A stretch of DNA of 64,000 nt from Paracyclopina nana. Lineage: Eukaryota; Arthropoda; Copepoda; Cyclopoida; Cyclopettidae. The translations under genes and the position numbers were made by a program. How positions within the stretch are numbered: the stretch's first letter is position 1; each line of letters starts with the position of its first letter. The DNA lies in assembly GCA_019096065.1 (NCBI GenBank), contig JAGUCH010000002.1, positions 2,616,501 through 2,680,500 on the forward strand. Reading direction: 5' to 3'. Below, piece by piece: positions 53,958-64,000 of this stretch. Under the pieces are notes generated by a model. That model did not search any database and had not been told where the DNA came from. It saw only the letters and a program-made list of their open reading frames with translations.

Positions 53958-54310
53958 AGTAACTTTTCTTGCAGAGGCCAAAAAGGCCACTTGTGCCAGA
54001 AAGGTCATGCTACCAGCTAACTTTTGCAGTAACCACTTTGAAAAAAGTTACTTCTTGGCGCGGGTTTGAAATTGCACTTGAAGTTTTGCTTCGCTACATA
54101 GGAGAGCAGAAATGGCTGTTTCTTGGCCAGCCACTGCAGTCACTTTTCTTGCAAAGGCTTAAAAGGCCACTTGTGCCAGAAAGGTCATGCTACCAGCTAA
54201 CTTTTGCAGTAACCACTTTGAAAAAAGTTACTTCTTGGTGCGGGTTTGAAATTGCTTTTGAAGTTTTGCTTCGCTACATAGGAGAGCAGAAATGGATGTT
54301 TCTTGGCTAG
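53958..54310 (+). repeat. Tandem duplication of a 177-bp unit
   Basis: Two near-identical copies of a unit starting AACTTTTCTTGCAGAGGC/CACTTTTCTTGCAAAGGC and including TTTTGCAGTAACCACTTTG, AAGTTACTTCTTGG and GGAGAGCAGAAATGG. It abuts the broken end of gypsy element 2. A third partial copy starts at 54310. No gene is supported. Confidence 0.8.
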
Positions 54311-54337
54311 CCACTGCAGTCACTTTTCTTTTGGTTT

Positions 54338-54460
54338 GTGCGGTATGGTGCCGGTTTGTGTGGGTCAGTGCGGGTCGGTGCGGGTCGGTGCGGCTTGGTG
54401 AGGGTCAGTGCGGATCGGTGCGGGTCAGTGCGGGTCAGTGCGGGTCGGTGCGGGTTTTAG
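54338..54460 (+). repeat. 10-bp minisatellite GGGTCAGTGC/GGGTCGGTGC
   Basis: About ten copies of GGGTCGGTGC or GGGTCAGTGC in direct order, preceded by looser GGTTTGTGC versions. Strongly G-rich on the + strand. Confidence 0.8.
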
Positions 54461-55209
54461 ACAACCCGGGAAAAAAACTCGCGAAATCGTAGGAGTTAAT
54501 TTTCATAGGGACGTAAGCCAAAAATTGACGTTCAGAGCTCCCAAGTTCGCAAATTTCCGCAGCCAATTTTGATGAATAATCATTAAATGGGGTCTTATTG
54601 ACCTCTCACTCATAAAAGAACAATTTAATTCGATTCCAGTCATAAGTTATGGATGCCCAAAAAATGGCTACTCTACCATTTTTCTTGCTAAACACTTTTT
54701 CAAGCAAAGTTTGATTTTGAAGCCAAATTTGAATATTTATCTGTCAATTCAAACTATTTTTGACTCTGTTCATTGCTTAGAAGTCAACCTAATAAGCAGA
54801 TTTTCTCGCGCGCGTGAAAATGGCTTTTTGACCCACTGTGCATGCCAAACACCAAAAGTGATGATATGACAAATATTCAATGTGGTAGGAACGTTCCTTG
54901 TGGGTAAAAGTCACTCAAATGTAAAGTGGGACAAAAAAGGAAGGTTTGGTGTGCCATGGGAATGGTTAGTCATTTAGTCATGGAAGGACTTATTGGCCAG
55001 GCTGTCTGTAAATGAGCAGCAGCTACAGTTTAAAATTAATTTTACTCAAAATTATCATGATTAATTTCTATGAGCTGGACACATGCATGTGGCCTTGTTG
55101 TCAGCTCTAAAGTGTGCAATGTGTGTCCGCTGTTCACTCATTATGAAGTTTCTCTAGTTGCAACTTTGCCTCAGTTGCTTTTGCAAATTCACCACAGAAG
55201 TAAGCAATC
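54461..55209. other. Upstream region of kelch copy 3
   Basis: AT-rich with no gene. The last 60 bases before the start (CAACTTTGCCTCAGTTGC, TTGCAAATTCACCACAGAAG) match the regions upstream of the other three kelch genes, so the core promoter and 5' leader are conserved across the array. Confidence 0.5.
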
Positions 55210-57613
55210 ATGAAAATCATCATCATCATTTTGCTTTTCTTGGTACAGCAAAATCTTGCTTTAACAAGTTTGATGTTAGTGAAGGGATACACTGGCAGCA
55301 CAATTTATAATGAAAACTCTGTGCCATTACCCAATGTCTTTGGGTATGATTTAAAAAAACAAGTTGCTGCTACTTAGCTCTAATTCTAAGTTTTTCTAGG
55401 ATTGATATGTGTGCCCACTCATTTCACAAGCACACTATTATGCATGGAAATGCTTCATCTTGGATGGGATTTTATTTAGACTTTCTGCACAGGTGCAATA
55501 TGTTGACAAGCATTCCCTTCTTTGTTGTATCAAAAAGTGCATCATCAAATATGCCAATTTATTTGGACAAAACATCACTACTATATGTTATGGCTGATGA
55601 ACCTTCTGTTAAAATTGAATATTTTGCGAGGCAATCTGATGGCACCAAACTGTTTTATGAGCATGTATTAGTTGGTACAACTAGGAGTAACTTTAGCATC
55701 CCTTCACCAAGAATTAGTTCCATTCAAAATTTGACAAAGTTTATAGAGGGAGATTATGCATTCACTTCAGTTTTTGGTGGAAATGCTTACTTTTGCTTAA
55801 TAGTTCCTAAGGTTTGCTATATGAAACCGATTGGAGCACCATCTTATTTGTTTCAAGAGCTCCCATTAGATGGATTGATCAATATCAATGAGAAAACAGC
55901 AGTTAGCTACAAGTAAGTAAAAATAAGTATGATTATAATTATGATTAAATATTGAGAACAACAAGCTTTTACTTAGTTTTGATTTAATATTTTTTAAAGG
56001 CAAGGAGAAATTTGGTTTTTTGGAGGTTTTGCAAGGTATAATCAAATTGACATTTTTTGCAATGGAAAGGTATTTGATGGTCCAACAGCTTTACCCGGAA
56101 CAGGGCTTCAAAGGCATGCTGCTGTTTTTTTCAGCAACAAAATTTTGTTGACAGGTGGCACAACTGGAGACATGTATGCAATTTATTATTTCAGTTCAAA
56201 TAGATATTTGTATCATAACAAATTAGTACCATCTTTTTGGAGAAATACTTGGGAGTTGAGCTCGAAGTAAATCTCAATTTTCATAAGCTGAATCACTTTT
56301 TACAAGGAGTGGGTCTATTTTTGAACTATCACTGGAGTCGCTTTTTCAATGAGAACTTAGCTTTATGAATTCTCTATCCGGCCCTATAACATAGCCAGGA
56401 TAGCTTTACATCAATGTTATTTTTATTATGCTAATGTGAACTGAATTCCAAAGGTTTACTTATTCAAGTCTTTATTTTTGTAGACCGGAACAATTCAACA
56501 GAAAAACTTATGTATATGATGTAGATGCATCCATGTGGACAACATTGGCCAACACTTTGCCAATAAATCTTTATGGTATAAATCAATGAAATAACATTAC
56601 CTACCCTATCTGCAAATCTCATCACCAAATTTCAATTAATTAACCTAAAATAGTGTCTCAGTTAAATTTTCATCTTAATGGCATTCATTTGCAAGCAAAA
56701 GTTATGGCTGTCTGATAATTACTTTTGAAATGGACCATTTTTCAGATACTTAATTCAAGGCAAGTGATATTTAAGGCACATTTTCAACTTTATCTGCAAT
56801 TGCACAAGAAATTGGTAATGTTTGATGGTCTTCAAGTCTGTGAAATAAGAAGCTGAAAATTGGTCTTGAAATGAGAATTTGGCTAGCAGAAGAAATTTCT
56901 TGGGAGTGCAAAATCTGCTTTTTTTGTCCACTTTGCCATCTAAAAGCATATAAAGTGAATTTGGTCTATCTTGATGCATGCACCCTGTCAACATGGAGGA
57001 AGCTAAAATCAAACCCAGGCCAGGAAATAAGATTTAGATCACAATGCTCTGCCATAACTGACATTCTATATAATAAATTAGTATGCAACCTGCTACAAAT
57101 AATTTTGAGCTCTAATTTTGACTTTGAGCTCTTTTCAATTGGAGTGGCATCAGCAGCCCTAAAACGTTTTTGATTTGTTGTTGACTATATAATAATTTAA
57201 TAATCCTGCATTATTTACCAATAGATGCAGCCTTAGCAATATGGATCAAGTCTGAAGATGAGCAATTACCAATAATTTTTGGAGGATATAAGACTTATCC
57301 TACAGCCTACAACCTTGAAACTTTTTCATTAAATGTGTCAACTGGACAATGGACTGCTGAGCCAGACCTATACATGAGTCAACTTAAAGGTTCCTTTATT
57401 AATCCAACTGTGCAAATGGTAAACGGAGTTGTTTTTGCTATTGGGTCAGACATTGGGGAAACTAAAAGATCACATGCCGTACTTTACTTGGAAAAATTTG
57501 CAAAAATCTGGAAGGTCTTAGGTGTTGCTGAAAAGATGACTGGAAGCTTGGCAAGCTTGCCATTTATGGCTTATGCATTACCGCCTCCAAAATATTTTAA
57601 CACAAATCCATAA
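55210..57613 (+). CDS. Secreted kelch-type protein, array copy 3
   Basis: Exons 55210-55343, 55400-55912, 56000-56173, 56484-56575 and 57225-57613 give 433 codons, every exon equal in length to copies 1 and 2. Signal peptide MKIIIIILLFLVQQNLALTS. Exon 2 keeps CAHSFHKHTIMHGNASSWMG and AFTSVFGGNAYFCLIVPK. Kelch-like parts: WFFGGFARYNQIDIFCNGK, ILLTGG, YVYDVDASMWTTLANTLP, PIIFGGYKTYPTA, ETFSLNVSTGQWTAEPDLY. Intron 2 uses a weak acceptor (TTTTTAAAG). This copy has no large insertions and is the most compact (2.4 kb), so it may show the ancestral layout. Exon 2 is closest to copy 4 (shared EYFAR, NAYFCLIVPKVCYMKPIGAP). Function unknown. Confidence 0.88.
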
Positions 57614-58878
57614 ATGACACAAATAAATTTAAACTTTGATTGAAGCCTTCAGCTAGTTATTTAGTCAGTGGCCTCCCTACTGTGGAGTGTTTTGATACCA
57701 TGGGTGCCAATTTTTCAATTTTTTTACTTCTCAAAAGCTTTCAATTCGGCGCTTTGTGTGAAACTCTGGCAAAATATGAAATTTTTAATTTTGATAAAAT
57801 TCACAGTGTTCAATGTGTTCAATTTTTTTCGTCAGATGGGATACCACAGTCTGACAACTCTTAAGGGACCTCCTAAAAGGTTCACAATACCCACTATTTG
57901 GCACACACATCACACTCTGCACACACATGGTACACAATTACTAAGTCTAAAATGTATACTTAGAGATGGAAATTCGCCGCAGTTCTTTTAGATCTTGGCA
58001 CACACAGCACACAATTTGGTACACAAGTGCCAAGCTCTAATAGAACAAAGGCAACTGGAAATTTGAAAAACTGCTGAGACTGGGCTAAAGATGACTCAGC
58101 ATCTCAGTTTTTAGTGTGAGAACTGGAAAACAGGCTTGATTTTGGGAACCAACAAAAAAAAAAATGGCGAATTTCCATCTCTAGTATGCGTTTTGGACTT
58201 GTGTGTGCAGTGTGTGCCAAATTGTGTGCTGAGTGTGCCAAGCTCTAATAGAACAAAGGCAACTGGAAATTTGAAAAACTGCTGAGACAAGGTTAAAGAA
58301 GACTCAGTATCTCAGTTTTTTGTGTGAGAACTGGAAAACAGGCTTTATTTTGGGACCCAACAATAAAAACGGCGAATTTCCATCTCAAAGTATGCATTTT
58401 AGACTTGTGTGTGCCAAATTGTGTGCCAAATTGTGTGCCAAATTGTGTGCTATGTGTGCCAAGCTCCAATAGAACAAAGCGAACCGGAAATTGAAAAACG
58501 GGCACACACAAGCTCACAATGCATGATCAGTAAAGACATTTTATGTATCTCATCATTCTGCTGAGTTCTGATGCAAAGTTCTGAAAATGGGGTCAATTCA
58601 GCTCAATTGGACCCCTCTGAGAGAGTGAGAACTGCTAAACAGACTTAATTTTGGGAACCATCAAAAAAATGGTGAAGTTTTATCTCTAAGTATGTGTTTG
58701 GGACTTGTGTGTGCCATGTGTGCCCCAAAACACTATAAATATCGCTTGCAAATTTTGCCAGGGCAATTACAATATGAGTAGTATTTTAATGACTCTCAGA
58801 AACTTAAAAGTCTTGGTTGTGGTTACTTGACTCTATGTCGCAGTCCTGTTTGTAAATTCACCACAGAAGTGAGCAATC
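57614..58878. repeat. Intergenic repeats between kelch copies 3 and 4
   Basis: Contains inverted sequence blocks: GAGATGGAAATTCGCC at 57964 and its complement GGCGAATTTCCATCTC near 58167 and 58373. It also has a direct duplication of about 210 bp (AGCTCTAATAGAACAAAGGC at 58032 and 58241) and short runs of GTGTGCCAAATT. This looks like a duplicated inverted-repeat element without coding capacity. The last 60 bases are the conserved kelch-gene upstream sequence. Confidence 0.6.
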
Positions 58879-61800
58879 ATGAAAATCATCTACATCATTT
58901 TGCTTTTCTTGGTACAGCAAAATCTTGCTTTAACAAGTTTGATGATGGAGAAGTTATATGCTGCCAACACAATTTATGATGAAAATTCTGTGCTATTACC
59001 CACTATCTTTGGGTAAGCCTTAAAAGACCAAGTTGCTGTTACTCTGCTCTAATTCAAAGTTTTTTGTAGGATTGATATGTGCGCCTACTCATTTCACAAG
59101 CACACTATTATGCATGGAAATGTGTCATCTTGGATGGGATTCTATTTAGACTTGCTGCACAGATGTAATTTTTTGACAAGCATTCCTTTCTTAGGAGTAT
59201 CAAAAAGCTCAACATTGAATATCCCAATTTATATCGACAAAGCATCACTACTAAATGTTATGGTAGAAGAATCTTCTATTAAAGTTGAATATTTTGCAAG
59301 ACACTCCAATGGCAGCAGAATATTCAATGAATATTTATTGGTTAATTCAATAAATAGTGACTTCAGTATACCTACACCAAGAATCAGTTCCACTCAAAAT
59401 TTGACAAAGTTTGTTGAGGGAGATAATGCATTCACTTCAGTTTTTGGTGGAAATGCTTACTTTTGCTTAATAGTTCCTAAGGTTTGCTATATGAAACCGA
59501 TTGGAGCACCATCTTATTTGTTTCAAGAGCTCCCATTAGATGGATTCAGCAATCTAGATGCAACAACAGCTGTTAGCTACAAGTAAGTAAAAATAATTTT
59601 GTATCAATTATGATTAAATAATGAGAACAAAAAAATGAATGGCTCAGCTTTTACTCAGTAGTGAGATATATATTTTTTAAGGCAAGGAGAAATTTGGTTT
59701 TTTGGAGGCTACACAAGGTATAATCAAATTGATATTTTCCGCAATGGAAAGGTATTTGATGGTCCAACAGCTTTACCTGGAGCAGGGCTTCAAAGGCATG
59801 CTGCTGTTTTTTTCAACAACAGAATATTGCTGACAGGTGGCATAACTGGAGACATGTAGGCTATATTTTAAATTACATTGACATCAGTATGACAACAAAG
59901 ACTTACCTTCAGCAGAAATTGATGAATCACTTTTGAGCAGAGCTCAAAATCAAGTTTCATTTTGATAAGTAGAGTCACTTCATTAAAAGGGAGGAAAAGT
60001 TCCCAATCAGAATTTTAAATACTGATTCAGGTCTGAATAGTTCCCGAATTGGTAAAATGAGCTTTTAGGGAGCTTTTCATTTATGAAAACTTCTTGATTG
60101 CTTGGGAACAATTCAGGAACTTTTAGGTCAATAACTTTTCAACTACTTCTCTTTGTGAAAAGTTATTGACTGCTCATGAAACTATTCAAGAGGTTTTACT
60201 CTGTAACTTTTCTATACTGAATATTACTTGACTATTCAAGAACTATTTAGAAACTTTCATTTCAGCAACTTTTCAACAATGAATACTTCTTGACTATTCA
60301 AAAACTATTCAGTAATGTTCAATTCAACAACTTTTCAATAATGAATACTTTTTGATAATTCGAGAACTTTCTATCAACAATTATTCAATAATAAATTATG
60401 TTATTTTTTCAAGAACTATTCAGTAATGCTCATTTCAGCAACTTTTCAACTACAGATGCTTCTTTATATTTCAAGAACTATGCAAGAGCTTATGTTAAGT
60501 AGCTTTTCAATAATGAATGTAACTTGAAAATTCAATTACAATTCTGGAATGTTCATGAATAATAACTTTTCTAGAATGATTTTTTTTCATAGTTCAAGTA
60601 CTAATCACATTACCATTACCATTGGGAACTATTCAATATAAATACTTTTTCAAAGTTTTAAGAGCTATTCATGGATTTTTTTCAGTAACCTTTCAATTAT
60701 GTATGCTTCTTGAGCATTCAAGTACTATTCAATGACTTAAAAGACATTTCAAGTACTTAAATATAGCTCCATCTTGAGTATGATCTGCACAATATTATAG
60801 CTAAAAATAGCCCAAGTTGAAGGGGGACATCTGTGGTCTAGATGTAAGGCACTAGATTCCAAATCTGAGGTTCATAGGTTCGAGTCCGCCATGGGTTAAC
60901 TTTCTTACTGGCTTTTCTAACTTTCTTTCTTTCAGTAACAATCCATCATTGTTTAAATAAACAGTAAGCCAAAAAGCTACAAAGCTGAAAAAAAATAATT
61001 TTGGGCAGGTCCTTGAATAATAGCTCGAATCAAGTCCTTGAATATCAACTGAACTCAATTCCTGAAAAGTTTCTGAATAATCTGCTTAAAGTGGCCAATC
61101 ATAAGAAATAATCAAGAGGTAATCAACAAAGAATTTCAGTTACTTTTCATGATTAAATCAGTTTCTCAGCATTTATTTCCGTCATGCATTGTTTCCCCAT
61201 TCGCAAATTATTCTAGTTATTTATTTTGAGCTGGGACACATAAAAGTAGGGTCATTAAATAGATGAACGAGGATTTTAAAATGGGAAAACTCGAGTACAG
61301 CTTAACTAGCCCGAGCCTCCAAAGGCTGTAATTGAATGAGTGTTTTTACATTTTAAAATCCATGGTTAACTATTTAATGAATCAATTTTATGTGCCCCAG
61401 CTTGAAATATACAATTTTATATTCTGTAATACAATTTTTGAGGGTTTTAATGAAGTTACCGGGCTACCCTGTACCCTAGAAAATACTGCTTGGTTTTTAG
61501 TTGCTATGTGAACATCACTGGCTCTCATGAGCTAGAATCCAGTGATTTGTGAGCAATAAAATAGACTTTTAATCAAATTTGTTATCAAAATTTTCCTGAA
61601 TATAACCTGATAATTTCAGAAAAATTATGGCTGGTTTAGATTAGCTTATTAGTAGTTTAACCTCTTAATGGCTGGTTTATTATTCTTATAATTGAATCAT
61701 GATGCCGCATTTCTAAAGTTCAGATTTCACTTATCTGCTTGTGCCTTATTTTGAACAATTGTTGGAGTCTCTGAAAAATGGTAACTCAGTTTTTTTGTCA

Positions 61801-64000
61801 AGCAGTGGCTTAGCAAATCTTCACTCCAGCCCCAAAATGTTGCTAGGATCACTCCATATCAATACTTATGTTATGATATTTATGTGACTTTAGTTAAGTT
61901 TACAAGTTTTTACTAATTTCATCAAACTAAGGTTTACTAATCCAAGTCTTTATTTTTGTAGAGCTGAAAGATTCAATAGAAAAACCTATGTATATGATGA
62001 AGCTTCATCTCTGTGGACAACATTAGCCAATAGTTTACCAATAGATATTTATGGTAAATACAGGGTGCAGCGCCGAAAATGCAACCGTGCTACAGCCAGT
62101 TCAGCCGGTTTATTTACTACTTCAGAGCAGCCCGCTGTGTGCAGTTTCGGAGCCTCATACTGTACAAATGTACTCACATTACCCATCCTAAAGCATAGAA
62201 CCCCACCAGAACTTTGGTTCCCGATTTGAGAACTAATGTTACGCGATTCCTCCAGACTACGTATTCGGTAAAGAATCGTTCTACGATTTTGTCTCAATTA
62301 GTCAGTTAATTTGACTAAAAGAAATAATCATTGATGATTATTACTTGAATTCTTGGCAAAGAATCTTTAACGAAAAGCTTGATAAACATTCTTAGATGAT
62401 TCTTTCATTATCAATTGTTTCATTTTCATTTTCTCAGTAAACATTACTATTTAGTGCTTGATTTTATCTCAAATCATCAAAAAAGTTTTGTATATCAACT
62501 TCATGTGAAATAATTGAATGATTTTTATGTCACACTGATCATGAAATATTCAACCGATATATTTTCAATTAATTTTCATTAACGATTAATTATTGATCAA
62601 TCATGAATGTTTCATCAGCGAATTGGTCTCTAAAGGAACATTTATGTTTTTTTCTCAAATGTTCATGAAGAAATCATCAACCTTTTTTTGCTTGCAAGTC
62701 AGCAATTTATGTTTCTCAATTATCAACTGATTTAAACAAGTTCACCAAAACAGCAATTCATGAACTTTTCAATAATAAATACTTCTTGATAATTCAAGAA
62801 CTTTGATTCAGTAACTTTTCAACAATAAATTATGCTTGATTTTTCAAGAATTATTCAGTAATGTTCATTTAAGAAACTCTAAGAATTTAAGCTATCTCCA
62901 TCTATAGCATTTTCGTCACAATATTGTAAACTGTAGTGGGTCCTCTGTGGTCTAGAGGCAAGGCGCTGGATTCCAAATCTGAGGTTCATGGGTTCGAATC
63001 TACCATGGGTAAACTTTCTTTCTAGCTTTTCTATCTTTCTTTCTTTCAAAATCCATCATAGTCTAAAGATAGAGAAAGCTTAATCAAAAAGCTAGAAAGC
63101 TCCCTAAAAAATAATTTTTGACAGGCCCTTGAATAATAACTGAAATCAAGTCCTTGAATATTAACTGAATTCAATTCCTGAAAAGTTCCTGAATATTCTG
63201 GTTTGGAGGTTGAGAAAGAATTGTTAACAATTGATTAGGAAAGAGTTATCAAATAATCATTGGTTGATTTAAATAATCATTCGAGTACTGATCACTTTCT
63301 CAACTCAAAAAAACGTCACCGATTTGATACCGATTCAGAAAATAATCAAGAATATCAATAGTTCACGAATTATCCTTGATTTTCAACCAAATTTTCAGGC
63401 AAAGTTCTGGTGGGGAAAGTGCATTCTGCACACCTTGATGCATGCACTATCTGTTAGCCCTAAGTCCCACAAAAAGTTTTTTTTACGACAAGCAATAATT
63501 GGACTGTGGTTCAATGATTTAAATGCCGGCACTCTACCAAATCTGACACCCTAAATTAAAAATTACAATGCAAATTCATCAAAACACTCACACGGCTCGG
63601 GCTAGCTAAGCTGTGCTTTTGTTTTCCCATTTTAAAATCCTCTCTTAGCTCTTTCAAGGCCCTACTTTACAATCCCCTGCCCGACATAAATATGTATAAT
63701 AATCCTATTGTTTACCATTAGATGCAGCCTTAGCTATATGGATCAAGTCTGAAGATGAGCAAGTACCAATACTTTTTGGTGGGCAAAAGGTTAATCCTAC
63801 TGCCTTCAACCTTGAAACTTTTTCATTAAATTTGTCAACCGGACAATGGACAGCTGAGCCAGATCTATACATGAGTCAACTTAATGGTTCCTTTATTAAT
63901 CCAACTGTACAAATGGTAAATGGAGTTGTTTTTGCTATTGGATCAGACATTGGGAGAGATAAAAGATCACATGCCATACTTTACTTGGAAAAATTTGCAA
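58879..64000 (+). CDS. Secreted kelch-type protein, array copy 4 (3' end outside window)
   Basis: Exons 58879-59012, 59070-59582, 59682-59855, 61962-62053 and 63722 onward (truncated). The four complete exons have the same lengths as in copies 1-3. Signal peptide MKIIYIILLFLVQQNLALTS. The TAG after GACATG at the end of exon 3 is inside the splice donor GTAGGC. Exon 3: WFFGGYTRYNQIDIFRNGK, ILLTGG; exon 4: AERFNRKTYVYDEASSLW; exon 5 starts DAALAIWIKSEDEQVPILFG. Introns 3 and 4 are long (2.1 and 1.7 kb) and filled with repeats and two tRNA-like elements. Frame intact as far as seen; function unknown, predicted secreted. Confidence 0.86.
59990..60770. repeat. Degenerate repeat of TTCAAGAACTATTCA phrases
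   Basis: Intron 3 of kelch copy 4. Loose tandem units of about 70-80 bp built from CAACTTTTCAA, AATGAATACTTCTTGA and TATTCAAGAACTATTCA. A related stretch occurs at 62750-62890 in intron 4. Low-complexity, no coding content. Confidence 0.6.
60822..60898 (+). repeat. tRNA-like element (Trp-like anticodon loop), copy 1
   Basis: TCTGTGGTCTAGATGTAAGG resembles a D arm, TAGATTCCAAATCTG an anticodon arm with CCA in the loop, and AGGTTCGAGTCC a B box. Stems are imperfect. The flank (GGGTTAACTTTCTTACTGGC, TTTCTTTCTTTCAGTAA) is shared with the copy at 62.94 kb, so these are dispersed SINE-like repeats rather than tRNA genes. Confidence 0.6.
61205..61560 (+). repeat. Hairpin part of the tRNA-module repeat
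   Basis: Same hairpin sequence as 30.01-30.2 kb (GGGTCATTAAATAGATGAACG ... ATTTTAAAATCC), followed by GTTACCGGGCTACCC and CATCACTGGCTCTCATGAGC. It ends before the tRNA-like modules. A partial inverted copy lies at about 63590-63690. Confidence 0.65.
62937..63011 (+). repeat. tRNA-like element (Trp-like anticodon loop), copy 2
   Basis: TCTGTGGTCTAGAGGCAAGG, CTGGATTCCAAATCTGAGG and GGGTTCGAATCTACC; same order and flanks as the copy at 60.82 kb, somewhat better conserved. An acceptor stem is not convincing. Confidence 0.6.

Overview
The window is nuclear DNA of an invertebrate animal. Genes are split by short GT-AG introns (many 49-61 nt), the proteins are metazoan (DAZAP1-type double-RRM protein, SIL1 co-chaperone, GT31 and GT10 Golgi glycosyltransferases), and the rest is dense with eukaryotic transposons (Ty3/gypsy LTR elements with an env-like gene, an ISL2EU-like DNA transposon, MITEs, a foldback element, tRNA-derived repeats). 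Very short introns, Ty3/gypsy elements with env and secreted multigene families would fit an appendicularian tunicate (Oikopleura-like). That is a low-confidence guess; a small crustacean or a rotifer cannot be excluded from sequence alone.

Layout. 1-5.6 kb: three minus-strand GT31 (beta-1,3-galactosyltransferase-like) genes. 6.19-11.84 kb: a complete 5.65-kb DNA transposon with AT target duplications, a THAP-DDE transposase and a convergent SAP-SWIM-YqaJ nuclease gene; each end is itself a MITE-like unit. 12.6-14.4 kb: a fourth GT31 gene with two microexons. 15.4-17.1 kb: a secreted vanadium-haloperoxidase-like protein with an in-frame TGA and an altered catalytic motif. 17.6-23.3 kb: DAZAP1 (-), SIL1 (+) and an alpha-1,3-fucosyltransferase (-), all interrupted by single-base indels. 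23.6-64 kb: a tandem array of four secreted kelch-type genes (+) with exactly matching exon lengths, the last cut by the window end. The segment [5' half of fucosyltransferase + kelch gene] is duplicated (about 22.1-31.7 kb and 42.7-48.7 kb). Kelch copy 1 carries a 3.9-kb foldback element in intron 3, copy 2 a rearranged tRNA/hairpin repeat in intron 4. Two Ty3/gypsy elements (31.8-41.1 kb and 49.0-53.96 kb), both defective, lie downstream of the duplicated copies.

Functionally, most host genes here act in or pass through the secretory pathway: four GT31 enzymes, one FucT, ER SIL1, a secreted haloperoxidase-like protein and secreted kelch proteins. A role in making or glycosylating extracellular matrix is an inference from neighbourhood only. 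Exon junctions were placed by hand, using GT-AG borders, reading phase and paralogue comparison.
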